Below, one piece after another: positions 27,173-36,219 of a stretch of 64,000 nucleotides of DNA. Below the pieces are notes generated by a model. It made no database searches, was not told the DNA's origin, and saw nothing but the letters and a program-made list of their open reading frames with translations. The translations under genes and the position numbers were made by a program. This DNA is from Clostridia bacterium. Its GTDB lineage: Bacteria > Bacillota > Clostridia > Oscillospirales > CAG-272. Where the stretch lies: NCBI GenBank assembly GCA_017447775.1, contig JAFSMU010000026.1:1-64000 (forward strand), written 5' to 3'. How positions within the stretch are numbered: position 1 is the stretch's first letter; each line of letters starts with the position of its first letter.

Positions 27173-28513
27173 TTAGCCTATTTCGGAAATGCGCGCCTCG
27201 AGTTTTTTCTTCTCTTCGGCGTAGCCGGGTTTATCGAGAAGCGCAAACATATTCTTCTTGTAAGCTTCAACGCCCGGCTGGTCAAACGGGTTTATTCCGA
27301 GCATATAACCGGAAACGGCGACAGCCTTCTCGAAGAAGTAAACGAGATATCCGAAGTCGCGCGGCGAGCGGGACGAAAGGTCGACAACGCAGTTCGGCAC
27401 GTCCCCGTCCGTGTGAGCCATTACCGTGCCCTCAAACGCCTTCTGGTTTACGAAGTTTATCTCTTTTCCGGCAAGGAAGTTCAGCCCGTCGGAGTTTTCT
27501 TCGTCGTAAGGTATCGTAAATCCGTCGGAAACGTTTACGTCGATATACGTTTCAAACATAACGCGCTCGCCCTGCTGAATAAACTGCCCCATTGAGTGAA
27601 GGTCTGTCGAGTATACTGCTGACGACGGATAAAGTCCCTTGCCCTCTTTGCCCTCGCTCTCGCCGAAGAGCTGTTTCCACCACTCGCACGTAAGTGTGAG
27701 CGCAGGATCGTTAGCGACGAGTATCTCAACGCGTTTGCCGCGGCGGTAAAGGATGTTTCTTATCGCCGCATAGCGATAGCAGGGGTTTGACAAAACGTCC
27801 CCGCCCGAAAGCTCGGTGCGTGCCGCAGCCGCGCCCGCCATCATTTCGTCGATGTCAATTCCCGCAACGGCGATGGGAAGAAGTCCGACAGCCGTAAGCA
27901 CGGAATATCTGCCGCCGACGTCGTCGGGGATGACGAAAGTTTCATATCCGAGAGCGTCAGCCTGACTTCTGAGCGCGCCGCGAGCCTTATCTGTCGTTGC
28001 GAAGATGCGGTCTTTTGCGCCATCACCGTATTTTTTGACAAGGAGGTCGCGGAAGATACGGAATGCGATCGCAGGCTCCGTCGTCGTGCCTGATTTTGAG
28101 ATCACGTTGACGCAAACGTCCTTACCATCGCAAATTTCAAGCACGTCGCGCAGATGGGATGAAGAAATGTCGTTGCCGACAAAATAGATCTCGGGCGAGT
28201 CGCCTTTCAGCGCGTTGTGGTTCTGACCGAGAACGAACTCTATCGCCGCGCGTGCGCCGAGGTATGAGCCGCCGATGCCGATGACGACGAAAACGTCGCA
28301 GCTCTTGCGTATTTTCTGCGCCGCAGCTTTGATGCGGGAAAACTCCGCCTTGTCATAATCGACGGGAAGGTCTACCCAGCCGAGAAAATCGGAGCCGCGC
28401 CCAGTGCGCTGTTCAAGCGTTTTGACGGCGCTGTCGACCTCGCCGCCGACAGATTTGAGATCGCTGTCGGAAATAAAGCTTTTCAGGTACTTGTCTGTGA
28501 ATTTGAATGCCAT
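27173..28513 (-). CDS. pgi: Glucose-6-phosphate isomerase
   Basis: A 446-residue cytoplasmic isomerase of glucose-6-phosphate and fructose-6-phosphate, the short bacterial form. The first PGI signature region includes [16 protein letters not shown]. The phosphate-binding loop is [14 protein letters not shown], and [13 protein letters not shown] and the C-terminal [17 protein letters not shown] complete the family. ATG at 28511-28513 after AAGAGGTAAATT. Downstream it touches comEC; upstream, 15 bp away, is the small Cys-rich gene. It would feed glycolysis with the hexose phosphates made by the nagB/manA genes at the other end of the window. Confidence 0.97.
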   Translation of the reverse strand: MAFKFTDKYLKSFISDSDLKSVGGEVDSAVKTLEQRTGRGSDFLGWVDLPVDYDKAEFSRIKAAAQKIRKSCDVFVVIGIGGSYLGARAAIEFVLGQNHNALKGDSPEIYFVGNDISSSHLRDVLEICDGKDVCVNVISKSGTTTEPAIAFRIFRDLLVKKYGDGAKDRIFATTDKARGALRSQADALGYETFVIPDDVGGRYSVLTAVGLLPIAVAGIDIDEMMAGAAAARTELSGGDVLSNPCYRYAAIRNILYRRGKRVEILVANDPALTLTCEWWKQLFGESEGKEGKGLYPSSAVYSTDLHSMGQFIQQGERVMFETYIDVNVSDGFTIPYDEENSDGLNFLAGKEINFVNQKAFEGTVMAHTDGDVPNCVVDLSSRSPRDFGYLVYFFEKAVAVSGYMLGINPFDQPGVEAYKKNMFALLDKPGYAEEKKKLEARISEIG

Positions 28514-28528
28514 AATTTACCTCTTGAT

Positions 28529-28726
28529 TTATATTTCATTATTTTCTTTTTTCATAACGTAGCCGGACGTGCCGCAAACCATGCGCTCGTCCTCGCGGCA
28601 CAGATGCGATGAAAGGCATCTGCTTCTTTCGTTTCCGTCATCGTCCGGCTCGCGGCAGATAACGACGTCGCACCCGAGCTTTTGGCAGTATTTGCCCGAA
28701 AGTTCGGCTTTTTTTGTTTTATCCAT
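28529..28726 (-). CDS. Small Cys-rich hypothetical protein
   Basis: A 65-residue protein with six cysteines arranged C-x4-C-x4-C-x12-C-x5-C-x8-C (CQKLGC, CREPD, CLSSHLC, CGTSG). The many Asp/Glu/Arg and spaced cysteines suggest a zinc or iron-sulphur knuckle. I do not recognise the family. It is supported as real by a strong ribosome site (GGAGG, then GTTTT, then ATG at 28724-28726) and its place between ttcA and pgi on the same strand with short gaps. That ribosome site lies in the 3' arm of a hairpin (28733-28759), so translation could be regulated. Confidence 0.6.
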   Translation of the reverse strand: MDKTKKAELSGKYCQKLGCDVVICREPDDDGNERSRCLSSHLCREDERMVCGTSGYVMKKENNEI

Positions 28727-28732
28727 AAAACC

Positions 28733-28759
28733 CTCCGCATTTTTTCATATATTGCGGAG
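28733..28759 (-). promoter_or_regulatory. Hairpin covering the ribosome site of the Cys-rich gene
   Basis: CTCCGCA (28753-28759 read on minus) pairs with TGCGGAG (28733-28739) around a 13-nt loop. The 3' arm contains most of the GGAGG ribosome site. With the following GGTTTT it might also act as a weak terminator after ttcA. Confidence 0.4.
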
Positions 28760-28770
28760 ATTTTTGAAAG

Positions 28771-29532
28771 TTATTCGTCGTCGTAATTTTTAAGGCTCGA
28801 TTCGCGGTATCCGTCGAGGTGAGCGCGCTGCATCGCGCCGAAAATGCGGTGCTTCAGTCCCCTGTTTTCGCGTTCAAGAGACGCGAGCATCTGCTTCATC
28901 TCCTCGCGCTCCGTGTGTTTATCCGCGGGGCAAGAGCTTATGATAACCGGCAAAAACGAATTGTTTGCAAAATAACGTATGTCCTTTTCGGGCGCGTATA
29001 CAAGCGGACGAATGACGGTTATGTCGGTGCGATCAAGATACGTCACCGGCGCAAAGCAGCCGAGCCTGCCCTCGTAAAAGAGATTTAGCATAAACGTTTC
29101 CACCGCGTCGTCAAAATGATGCCCCAGCGCCACCTTGTTGCAGCCGAGCTTTTTTGCCGTATCGTTGACCATGCCGCGTCTTAGCTTTGCGCAAAGCGAG
29201 CATGGGTTTGATTCTTTTCTTATATCGAATACGATCTTTGCGATGTTCGACGGCTCGACAAAATACTCAACTCCAAGCCGCTCGCAAAGCTCCCGTATCT
29301 GCGAAAAATCGGACGGCGCGCCGCCGATATCGTCGTACTTCATATCTATGGTAAGCGCGACAAGCTCAAATTTTTTCGGATAAAAGCGGCGAAGCTCCGC
29401 AAGGGTGCAAAGCAGAGAAAGCGAGTCCTTGCCCGCGGAAACGCCGACGGCGATCTTGTCCCCGTCCTGTATCATTGCGTAATCGTCGCACGCGCGGCGC
29501 GCGTAGCTGAGCAATCTGCGAAGTCCCTTCAT
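28771..29532 (-). CDS. ttcA: TtcA-family tRNA thiolation enzyme (PP-loop ATPase)
   Basis: A 253-residue N-type ATP pyrophosphatase of the TtcA/TtuA group, which 2-thiolates a tRNA base (C32 for TtcA). The PP-loop is GVSAGKDSLSLL (residues 29-40). NPCSLCAKLRRG gives the C-x2-C pair, and a third cysteine in SSCPADKHTERE fits the [4Fe-4S] site. GHHFDDAVETFMLNL is the conserved adenylation motif. The protein lacks the terminal zinc fingers expected of TtuA, favouring TtcA. ATG after CGGAGAAATGT. It has its own promoter and is transcribed away from sigG. Confidence 0.88.
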   Translation of the reverse strand: MKGLRRLLSYARRACDDYAMIQDGDKIAVGVSAGKDSLSLLCTLAELRRFYPKKFELVALTIDMKYDDIGGAPSDFSQIRELCERLGVEYFVEPSNIAKIVFDIRKESNPCSLCAKLRRGMVNDTAKKLGCNKVALGHHFDDAVETFMLNLFYEGRLGCFAPVTYLDRTDITVIRPLVYAPEKDIRYFANNSFLPVIISSCPADKHTEREEMKQMLASLERENRGLKHRIFGAMQRAHLDGYRESSLKNYDDE

Positions 29533-29566
29533 ACATTTCTCCGAAATTCATCTGTAAATCTTATAC

Positions 29567-29595
29567 AGTATATCAAAAAAATGCCTTGTTTGCAA
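29567..29595 (-). promoter_or_regulatory. Promoter of ttcA
   Basis: Minus strand TTGCAA (29590-29595), 17-bp spacer, TATACT (29567-29572), about 35 bp upstream of the start codon. Confidence 0.6.
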
Positions 29596-29654
29596 TAGAT
29601 AACGATCATTTTTTGTCAATATTTTTACCGTCTGCCAAAATATACCTCGGATTT

Positions 29655-29717
29655 TGTCGAATACAGACAGTGCCGCCGAGTCAATACTTTTTTTACACGA
29701 AATTTATGATTTCGACA
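29655..29717 (+). promoter_or_regulatory. Two Spo0A-box-like sites upstream of sigG
   Basis: TGTCGAA at 29655-29661 and its inverse TTCGACA at 29711-29717 (in the context GTTTTTTGTCGAAATC on the minus strand) both match the 0A-box core exactly. They sit 84 and 22 bp before the sigG start. No clear sigma-F promoter could be fixed. Confidence 0.45.
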
Positions 29718-29738
29718 AAAAACAAAAGGCGGTAAAAA

Positions 29739-30512
29739 ATGTATTACAGCAAAGTCGAAATATGCGGCATCAACACCGCGGAGCTTAAAACGCTGAGCGA
29801 CGACGAAAAGGACGCTCTGCTCCACCGCGCAAAAGACGGCGATATGCGTGCCAGAAACGAGCTTATCGACGGAAATCTGCGGCTTGTACTCAGCGTTATA
29901 CAAAAATTTTCAGGAAGGGGCGAGAGCGCGGACGATCTGTTTCAGATAGGGTGTGTGGGGCTGATCAAGGCGATAGACAATTTTGACATCGGCGTCGGGG
30001 TGAAGTTTTCGACGTATGCCGTGCCGATGATAATCGGCGAGATACGTCGCTATCTGCGCGACAACAGCATGATGCGCGTCAGCCGCGGCGTGCGCGATCT
30101 TGCATACAAGGCCCTCGGCGCAAAGGAAGAGCTGTCAAAAAAGCTGTCGCGCGACCCGACGGTCGAAGAAATAGCGCAGCAGCTCGGCGAGCCGGCGGCG
30201 GAGGTGTCGGCGGCGCTTGACGCGATCGTCGCCCCCGTTTCGCTTTACGACCCCGTTTACAGCGACGGCGGCGATTCGATATATCTGCTCGATCAGATAA
30301 GCGACGAGCGCTCCGTCGACGAAAGCTGGATCGACGATATCGCCCTTTCGGAAGCGATAAAAAAGCTGAGCGAACGCGAGCGCGCAATAGTTACGATGCG
30401 GTTTTATCGCGGCAAGACTCAAATGGAGATCGCCGACGAGATAGGAATATCGCAGGCGCAGGTATCGCGAATTGAGAAATCGGCGCTCGACAGAATAAGA
30501 AAGCAGTTATGA
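29739..30512 (+). CDS. sigG: RNA polymerase forespore sigma factor SigG
   Basis: A 257-residue sigma-70 family protein that drives late forespore transcription. The N-terminus MYYSKVEICGINTAEL is the SigG-specific anti-sigma-contact segment (KVEICGVNT in Bacillus). Region 2 includes RLVLSVIQKFSGRGESADDLFQIG and FSTYAVPMIIGEIRRYLRD, and region 4 ends with ISQAQVSRIEKSALDRI. The length is typical. In many Clostridia sigG follows spoIIGA-sigE; here it stands alone, with its own upstream region carrying two Spo0A-like boxes. The ribosome site is the modest GGCGG. It ends at a strong terminator. Confidence 0.96.
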   Translation: MYYSKVEICGINTAELKTLSDDEKDALLHRAKDGDMRARNELIDGNLRLVLSVIQKFSGRGESADDLFQIGCVGLIKAIDNFDIGVGVKFSTYAVPMIIGEIRRYLRDNSMMRVSRGVRDLAYKALGAKEELSKKLSRDPTVEEIAQQLGEPAAEVSAALDAIVAPVSLYDPVYSDGGDSIYLLDQISDERSVDESWIDDIALSEAIKKLSERERAIVTMRFYRGKTQMEIADEIGISQAQVSRIEKSALDRIRKQL

Positions 30513-30540
30513 AAAAAGCCTCCCGAGCGGGAGGCTTTTT
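30513..30540. terminator. Bidirectional terminator between sigG and FAD dehydrogenase
   Basis: AAAAAGCCTCCC / GGGAGGCTTTTT, a 12-bp stem with a 4-nt loop, located between convergent genes. Confidence 0.9.
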
Positions 30541-30542
30541 AG

Positions 30543-31910
30543 TTATCTTGTCTGTAAAATGTCGCGTGCGACGTAAACGCCGCTTGCCGACGCGTGCGAT
30601 AGCGAGTGAGTTATACCGCTTCCGTCGCCGATGATGTAAAGGCCGGGGTATTTTGTTTGCAGACGGTCGTCAAGATCGACTTCCATATTGTAGAATTTGA
30701 CCTCAACTCCGTAAAGGAGCGTGTCGTCGTTTGCGGTTCCCGGAGCGATCTTGTCAAGCGCGTAGATCATTTCGATTATGCCGTCGAGGATGCGTTTGGG
30801 AAGCACAAGGCTGAGGTCGCCGGGCGTTGCCGCAAGAGTCGGGGTCACAAGTCCCTCCTCTATTCTTTTGACGTTGGAACGGCGTCCCCTTACAAGATCG
30901 CCGAAGCGCTGTACCATAACGCCGCCGCCAAGCATATTGGAAAGGCGCGCGATGCTCTCACCGTAGCCGTTGGAATCCTCAAACGGCTCGGAAAAATGCT
31001 TTGAAACGAGAAGAGCGAAGTTTGTATTCTCCGTCTGCATACTCGGGTCTTCATAGCTGTGACCGTTTACGGTGACGATGCCGTTTGTGTTTTCATTTAC
31101 GACAATGCCGTGCGGGTTCATGCAGAACGTGCGGACGTTGTCCTCGAATTTTTCGGTGCGGTAAACTATCTTGCTCTCATAAAGCTCATCCGTCAGATGC
31201 GAGAACACGACTGCGGGAAGCTCAACGCGAACACCGATATCGACGCGGTTCGATTTTGTATGGATGCCCAGGTTTTTGCAGATATGCTCCATCCAACTGC
31301 TTCCGCTGCGCCCGACGGAGATAATGCACTGCTCACAGGTGAAAGTGTCTTTGTCCGTGTCTATCTCGTAGCCGCCGTCGACGATCTTGACGTCGCGCAC
31401 CGGCGTATCGAAGTGGAAGTCCACTTTTTCTTTCAGCTCTGCATAAAGGTTTTGCAAAACGACGTAGTTTATATCCGTTCCGAGATGGCGCACCGACGCG
31501 TCGAGGAGGTTGAGCTTGTTCTGTATGCACAGTTTTTTGAATTTCGTTCCCGCCGTGCTGTAAAGCTTTGTTCCTTCTCCGCCGTGAGCCATATTGATCT
31601 GGTCGACGTACTTCATAAGCTCAAGCGCCTGCTTTTTGCCGATATGTTCGTGAAGCGTGCCGCCGAAGTCGTTTGTTATGTTATATTTTCCGTCCGAGAA
31701 AGCGCCCGCGCCGCCGAATCCGCTCATTATAGAGCAGGTTTTGCAGTTGATGCACGACTTTATCTTGTCGTTGTCTATCGGGCAATGTCTTTTTTCAAGG
31801 CTGTGTCCGGTGTCAAAGACGGCTATTTTCAGCTTGGGATCGAGCTTTGTAAGCTCGTATGCGGAATAAATTCCGCCGGGGCCCGCGCCGATGATTATTA
31901 CGTTATACAT
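30543..31910 (-). CDS. FAD-dependent dehydrogenase-like protein (COG2509 type)
   Basis: A 455-residue flavoprotein. The N-terminus MYNVIIIGAGPGGIYSAYEL is the FAD Rossmann motif; CINCKTCSIMSGFGGAGAFSDGKY has a C-x2-C-x2-C cluster near residue 60, and the C-terminal YIIGDGSGITHSLSHASASG closes the FAD site. This pattern fits the uncharacterised COG2509 dehydrogenases. I place the start at the ATG 31908-31910, with GAGG 7-8 bases upstream; longer versions lack a ribosome site. The reaction and partner are unknown. It is divergent from the decarboxylase gene, across a gap of about 155 bp. Confidence 0.85.
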   Translation of the reverse strand: MYNVIIIGAGPGGIYSAYELTKLDPKLKIAVFDTGHSLEKRHCPIDNDKIKSCINCKTCSIMSGFGGAGAFSDGKYNITNDFGGTLHEHIGKKQALELMKYVDQINMAHGGEGTKLYSTAGTKFKKLCIQNKLNLLDASVRHLGTDINYVVLQNLYAELKEKVDFHFDTPVRDVKIVDGGYEIDTDKDTFTCEQCIISVGRSGSSWMEHICKNLGIHTKSNRVDIGVRVELPAVVFSHLTDELYESKIVYRTEKFEDNVRTFCMNPHGIVVNENTNGIVTVNGHSYEDPSMQTENTNFALLVSKHFSEPFEDSNGYGESIARLSNMLGGGVMVQRFGDLVRGRRSNVKRIEEGLVTPTLAATPGDLSLVLPKRILDGIIEMIYALDKIAPGTANDDTLLYGVEVKFYNMEVDLDDRLQTKYPGLYIIGDGSGITHSLSHASASGVYVARDILQTR

Positions 31911-31954
31911 TTTCATACCTCGCATAAATGATACTTGATTCAAGCACAAATTAT

Positions 31955-31983
31955 ATAATACATTTTTTCTTTGCAAAAGTCAA
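31955..31983 (-). promoter_or_regulatory. Promoter of the FAD dehydrogenase gene
   Basis: Minus strand TTGACT (31978-31983), 17-bp spacer, TATTAT (31955-31960). A nearby TATAAT offset allows a second reading. Confidence 0.5.
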
Positions 31984-32002
31984 CACAATTTTATAAAATC
32001 GG

Positions 32003-32031
32003 TTGCATAGCGCATTTTTTTATGATAAAAT
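32003..32031 (+). promoter_or_regulatory. Promoter of the decarboxylase gene
   Basis: Plus strand TTGCAT (32003-32008), 17-bp spacer, TAAAAT (32026-32031). The -10 box lies inside the first copy of an 18-bp tandem repeat. Confidence 0.5.
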
Positions 32032-32068
32032 CATATCGAGTGATAAAATCATATCGAGGTGATAAAAT
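32023..32068 (+). repeat. 18-bp tandem repeat between -10 box and start codon
   Basis: TGATAAAATCATATCGAG occurs at 32023-32040 and 32041-32058 without gap, and a partial third copy (TGATAAAAT) runs from 32060 into the start codon. The ribosome site GAGGTG is created at the second repeat end. Confidence 0.85.
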
Positions 32069-33452
32069 GACGCTATTCGACTATCTTTCAAAGCACGCCG
32101 GCGACAGGCTTCCGATGCACATGCCCGGACACAAGCGCAAAGCGCGGGCAAAATATCTGAAAAAGCTTGCCGCCGATATCGATATTACGGAGATTCACGG
32201 GGCGGACGATCTACACGATCCGCGCGGGATAATAAAAGAAGCGCAAGAGCGCGCGTCGGCGCTTTGGGGCGCTGAAAATTCGCACATTCTCGTCGGCGGA
32301 AGCACCGCGGGGATACTCGCCGGCATTTATTCAATGCTCCTGCCGGGCGACAAGGTTATAATTGCGCGAAACTGCCACAAATCAGTCTATCACGCAATGG
32401 AGATATGCGGCGCTGTTCCGATATACGTTCTGCCGGAAAGCGACGATAAAACGGGCTTTTTTTTGTCCGTCGACGCAAGTGAGATCGACGCGGCGCTAAG
32501 CGCTAACCCCGACGCAAAACTCGTTGTTATAACGTCGCCGACTTACGAGGGCGTTGTAAGCGACGTTTGCGGTATTGCAAATGTGTGCCACGCGCACAGA
32601 GTGCCGCTTCTTGTCGACGAGGCGCACGGGGCGCATTTTGGGATATGCGACAAATTCCCCGATGACGCCGTGGCGTGCGGCGCCGATATCGTCGTGCGCT
32701 CGCTTCACAAAACGCTTCCCTCGCTGACGCAGACGGCGATGGCGCACGTCACGGGTTTGGCAAGCGATGAAAAATTCGCTCGCGCGCTGAACATATTTGA
32801 AACGTCAAGCCCGTCGTATCTGCTTATGGCGGCGGCGGACGGGTGCGTCGATTTTTGCGAAAATCACCGCGAGCTTTTTGAAAAATGGAGCGACGCCATC
32901 GACGGATTTGCAAGTAAAATCAAGCTGAAAAATCTTTCGCTCTTCTGTGGCGAGGGCGCATACGGTTTTGACAAGAGCAAGATCGTCGTTTCGACGGCGT
33001 GCGCGGGCATTTCGGGCTTTGAGCTTGCGCGCATTCTGCGCGAAGAATACAAGATCGAGGTCGAGATGGCGGGTGTGCGCCACATAGTCGCGATGACGGG
33101 CGTTTTCGACGGAAAATCCGAGCTTTCAAAGCTTTCACGCGCGCTTGAAAAAATCGACAAAACACTGTCGGCATCCGCATCAAAAGCAAGAAAAATAAGC
33201 GCAGTCCCGCAGTACGTCATAACGGCGAAAGAAGCGCTTGCATATCCTTCGTGCGAGGTATTTTCGGGCGAGGCCGAGGGGTGCGTTTGCGCTGAATACG
33301 TATGGGCATATCCTCCCGGCATACCGCTTATCGTACCGGGCGAGATCGTCGACGAGAGCACGCTTGCGCTGATAAACGAACTTATTTCAGTCGGCGCCGA
33401 CGTAAAAGCCGCTGACAGATCGCTTAAAACGCTTATAGTTATACAAAAATAA
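32067..33452 (+). CDS. Orn/Lys/Arg decarboxylase family protein (fold type I)
   Basis: A 461-residue PLP enzyme. The N-terminus contains MPGHKRK, then the family block ITEIHGADDLHDPRGII, the glycine loop GGSTAGILAG, the PLP Asp in LVDEAHGAHFG, and the Schiff-base lysine in VRSLHKTLPSLTQTA. The size matches the short B. subtilis YaaO/SpeA subgroup rather than the 700-residue enterobacterial enzymes. It would make a polyamine precursor (cadaverine, putrescine or agmatine); the substrate is not fixed by the sequence. The start at 32067 follows GAGGTGATAAA; an earlier in-frame ATG lies in the promoter region. Confidence 0.93.
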   Translation: MTLFDYLSKHAGDRLPMHMPGHKRKARAKYLKKLAADIDITEIHGADDLHDPRGIIKEAQERASALWGAENSHILVGGSTAGILAGIYSMLLPGDKVIIARNCHKSVYHAMEICGAVPIYVLPESDDKTGFFLSVDASEIDAALSANPDAKLVVITSPTYEGVVSDVCGIANVCHAHRVPLLVDEAHGAHFGICDKFPDDAVACGADIVVRSLHKTLPSLTQTAMAHVTGLASDEKFARALNIFETSSPSYLLMAAADGCVDFCENHRELFEKWSDAIDGFASKIKLKNLSLFCGEGAYGFDKSKIVVSTACAGISGFELARILREEYKIEVEMAGVRHIVAMTGVFDGKSELSKLSRALEKIDKTLSASASKARKISAVPQYVITAKEALAYPSCEVFSGEAEGCVCAEYVWAYPPGIPLIVPGEIVDESTLALINELISVGADVKAADRSLKTLIVIQK

Positions 33453-33537
33453 AGCACATATTGCTTTTTTTGCTTGCATAATAGCAAAATGTGTGATCGA
33501 TTATTTATAAGTATTGATTATCATGGGAGAAAAACAT

Positions 33538-36126
33538 ATGAAAACGAAACATACTCTTGCGCTGATCATTTGCATAGCAATGCTCGCTTCTCTTTTGCTC
33601 TCCTTAAACGCGTCTGCAAAAAGCGGCGACTTTGAATTCATCGTCGAGGAAACGTCAAACCTTTTCCCCACGGCGATCACCGGTTATGAAGATCTTGACA
33701 AGATCTCAAACAGCGACGACGAGGCGATAATAACTGTAGGTTACAGACTGCTTGCTCCGGGCTACAGTATTGTCGATCTTGCGTTTGAGCTTACATACGA
33801 CGAAGAAATACTCGAATACTATCCCGATTTTAAGTCTGACGCCGCCGGCGCTTCCGAAACCATAATACCCGCGCTGAGTCCGTACGGGACGACGAATTTT
33901 GACGATTTTGCAGATTCGGGTATTTCCGGACGCGGAATGATGACTGTCGAATTCAGCGGATATGCCGAGGCGTTCAACGAAAGCGGTATGCCGATAGTAC
34001 TTGTAAAGGTGCCTTTTCAGATAGCTGATACGGAAGCCGGGCGGACAAACGTCGATCTTAATATCATAACGCTTGCGCTCAGAAAAATTCCCGACGTTCC
34101 GACGGGTAGCGTCAGTGTAGATATGGCAATTTCCGACGATGAGGATATATTTATCGTTGAAAACGGATTTGTTAACGAAGAATATCTCGATCTGCTCGGG
34201 CTTTCGACGGTCGTATCTCCGTCCGGCGTCGATTTGATAGCACTTGAAGCGGTAAATCGTGTTACCGATATCATAAATGCGTTACCCTCACCAGAAAACG
34301 TTTCATCAAAAGACGGCGACGCCATAAAAGCGGCAAGAGCCGAATACGACGCGCTGACAAGCAAGCAGAAATCAATGCTCGACGCATCGGTCTACAAAAA
34401 ACTCACCGACTGCGAGGCGGCGCTTGAAAAAGCGATAGACGACGAAACGACGCTGACTATCTCGTTTTCATCTGATTTCTGCCCCGATCTTCCCACCATC
34501 AAGGCAAAAGTCGGCGAGCAAATAACGGTCAAAATCCCCGCTCCGCGCGATCTTGACATAACGTATATGTTCTGGCTGCTCAGGCACGACGAAAAAGTGC
34601 TTGGTTCCCGCTCTATCAATACATTTGGAAAAGGCGGGTACGGCGATGCTCATGTCGGAGACAATTATACATACGACGGCGGATATGCGTATCAGTACAT
34701 TGAAACTGACGGCACTCCATTACACCTTAATAAAGGCGACGTCATGGTTGAGATGACTTTCAAAGTTCTCGCTCCGGGTCAAACGACAATTACTTTTGAA
34801 GCGACAACCGAAAAAGGAAACACGCACAAGCTCACAATCGACATGGGCGGCTTTGAGGACGACTTCGTCTATTATGTAGAGGACGGCGCAAACGCTTATA
34901 AAGCGATTTTCGATGATAATAACTGTCCGATCGGCATTCTGAAAAAGAAAAACGGCGTATATTACGAGCAGGTCAGCATTTTGACAAGGCCCCTGTCCGA
35001 AGTTGAATCGATAGACGAATATATGTTTACTCCATTAAGCAAGATCCTTGATTTTGAGGTTCACGAGGACACGACGCTTTACGCTGTCTGGACAAAATAT
35101 GTTAACAATGTCAATATCGTCATTGAGCCGCCGATAGCGGGCGAAAGAACGTCGGATATTAAAGTTCAGACTGCACACGGAAATACTTACAGAATCCGCA
35201 CAAATCAGCCGAAGGTGTCATTCAAAGACAGCGAGGGATGCGTATACTTCAACGGAGTATGGTATGCCGGTTACACATTTGACGAAAACGGCTCACTTCA
35301 CTTGACGCTTGACAGTGCCCCGTATGAAGCAGGCAAATACTACTATGCTCGCATTTATATCGACGCTGATATAGGATATATGCTCACCGCTGCTGAAAAA
35401 AATATAAAAATCGTCGGCGTTGACGAATATGATATCCTTAAAATCGGCAGTACCTTCAATCACGTTCCGGAATGCTACGGTGAGATGTACGTCGATATCA
35501 TGGTTCCGTGCGTGACGAAAGACGAGGCGGCGGTACTCAAAACCAAAAATAACGCTGAGCTGCTCCCCGACGTCGACAAGCTCACACTCGACGACAAGGA
35601 CGACGTAAAGGCGGCAAAGGCGGCGCTTGACGCGCTGACCGATGAGCAGAAAAAACTCGTTCCGAAGGATGTGGTCGACAAAATAGAGGCGGCAAACGTT
35701 GCGGTCGACGTTCTTTCTCTGCCAGATACCGACAAGCTCACCAAAGACGACAAAGCGGCGGTAAAAGCTGCAAAAACCGAGTATGACTCGCTGACGGACG
35801 ATCAAAAGAAGCTCGTCCCGAAGGAGATCGCCGATAAAATAATTGCGGATGACGTTGTAGTAGATATTCTCTCACTGCCCGACGTCGACAAGATATCAAA
35901 AGGCGACAAGGCGGCAATTGAGGCGGCGAGAAAGGCATACGACGCGCTGACGGACGATCAAAAGAAGCTCGTTGCGAATGATGTGCTTGATAGACTCATC
36001 ACAGCTGAAAACGCGCTCAAAAAAGCATCGGACGGAGGCACGGTCGTCGTTGTGATAATCATAGTAGTTGTCGTTTTATCAGTCGGCGGCGCGGTCGCTG
36101 TCATCATAAAGAAAAGAAAACGCTGA
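33538..36126 (+). CDS. Large surface-anchored protein with helical repeats and a cohesin-like region
   Basis: An 862-residue protein with signal peptide (residues 1-25) and a C-terminal membrane helix (VVVVIIIVVVVLSVGG) followed by KKRKR, so it is probably membrane-anchored with its bulk outside. Residues about 35-220 are beta-rich with a cohesin-like pattern (FELTYDEEILEYYP). One helical module (KAARAEYDALTSKQKSML) lies near 260-305. A beta-rich middle includes a stretch resembling InlB-type repeats (LYAVWTKY). Three more helical modules of 52 residues precede the anchor. Such modules occur in adhesin-like proteins; ligand unknown. No LPxTG motif is evident. ATG 33538 follows GGGAG; an upstream start adds eight residues. 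Confidence 0.8.
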   Translation: MKTKHTLALIICIAMLASLLLSLNASAKSGDFEFIVEETSNLFPTAITGYEDLDKISNSDDEAIITVGYRLLAPGYSIVDLAFELTYDEEILEYYPDFKSDAAGASETIIPALSPYGTTNFDDFADSGISGRGMMTVEFSGYAEAFNESGMPIVLVKVPFQIADTEAGRTNVDLNIITLALRKIPDVPTGSVSVDMAISDDEDIFIVENGFVNEEYLDLLGLSTVVSPSGVDLIALEAVNRVTDIINALPSPENVSSKDGDAIKAARAEYDALTSKQKSMLDASVYKKLTDCEAALEKAIDDETTLTISFSSDFCPDLPTIKAKVGEQITVKIPAPRDLDITYMFWLLRHDEKVLGSRSINTFGKGGYGDAHVGDNYTYDGGYAYQYIETDGTPLHLNKGDVMVEMTFKVLAPGQTTITFEATTEKGNTHKLTIDMGGFEDDFVYYVEDGANAYKAIFDDNNCPIGILKKKNGVYYEQVSILTRPLSEVESIDEYMFTPLSKILDFEVHEDTTLYAVWTKYVNNVNIVIEPPIAGERTSDIKVQTAHGNTYRIRTNQPKVSFKDSEGCVYFNGVWYAGYTFDENGSLHLTLDSAPYEAGKYYYARIYIDADIGYMLTAAEKNIKIVGVDEYDILKIGSTFNHVPECYGEMYVDIMVPCVTKDEAAVLKTKNNAELLPDVDKLTLDDKDDVKAAKAALDALTDEQKKLVPKDVVDKIEAANVAVDVLSLPDTDKLTKDDKAAVKAAKTEYDSLTDDQKKLVPKEIADKIIADDVVVDILSLPDVDKISKGDKAAIEAARKAYDALTDDQKKLVANDVLDRLITAENALKKASDGGTVVVVIIIVVVVLSVGGAVAVIIKKRKR
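35563..36030 (+). repeat. Three tandem 156-bp repeats in the surface protein gene
   Basis: Repeats begin at 35563, 35719 and 35875. Each encodes a 52-residue helical module starting LPDVDK or LPDTDK and containing DALTDEQKKLVPKDV or a close variant. Confidence 0.9.
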
Positions 36127-36154
36127 AAACTTTGAAAGTTATTGAAAAATTGTA

Positions 36155-36183
36155 TTGACACGGATATATTTTTCGTGTATAAT
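36155..36183 (+). promoter_or_regulatory. Consensus promoter of the SCIFF operon
   Basis: TTGACA (36155-36160), 17-bp spacer, TATAAT (36178-36183). Exact consensus, implying strong expression of the precursor peptide. Confidence 0.8.
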
Positions 36184-36219
36184 GATATTTGTAAAATTTT
36201 TCATTAAGGAGATATAACA

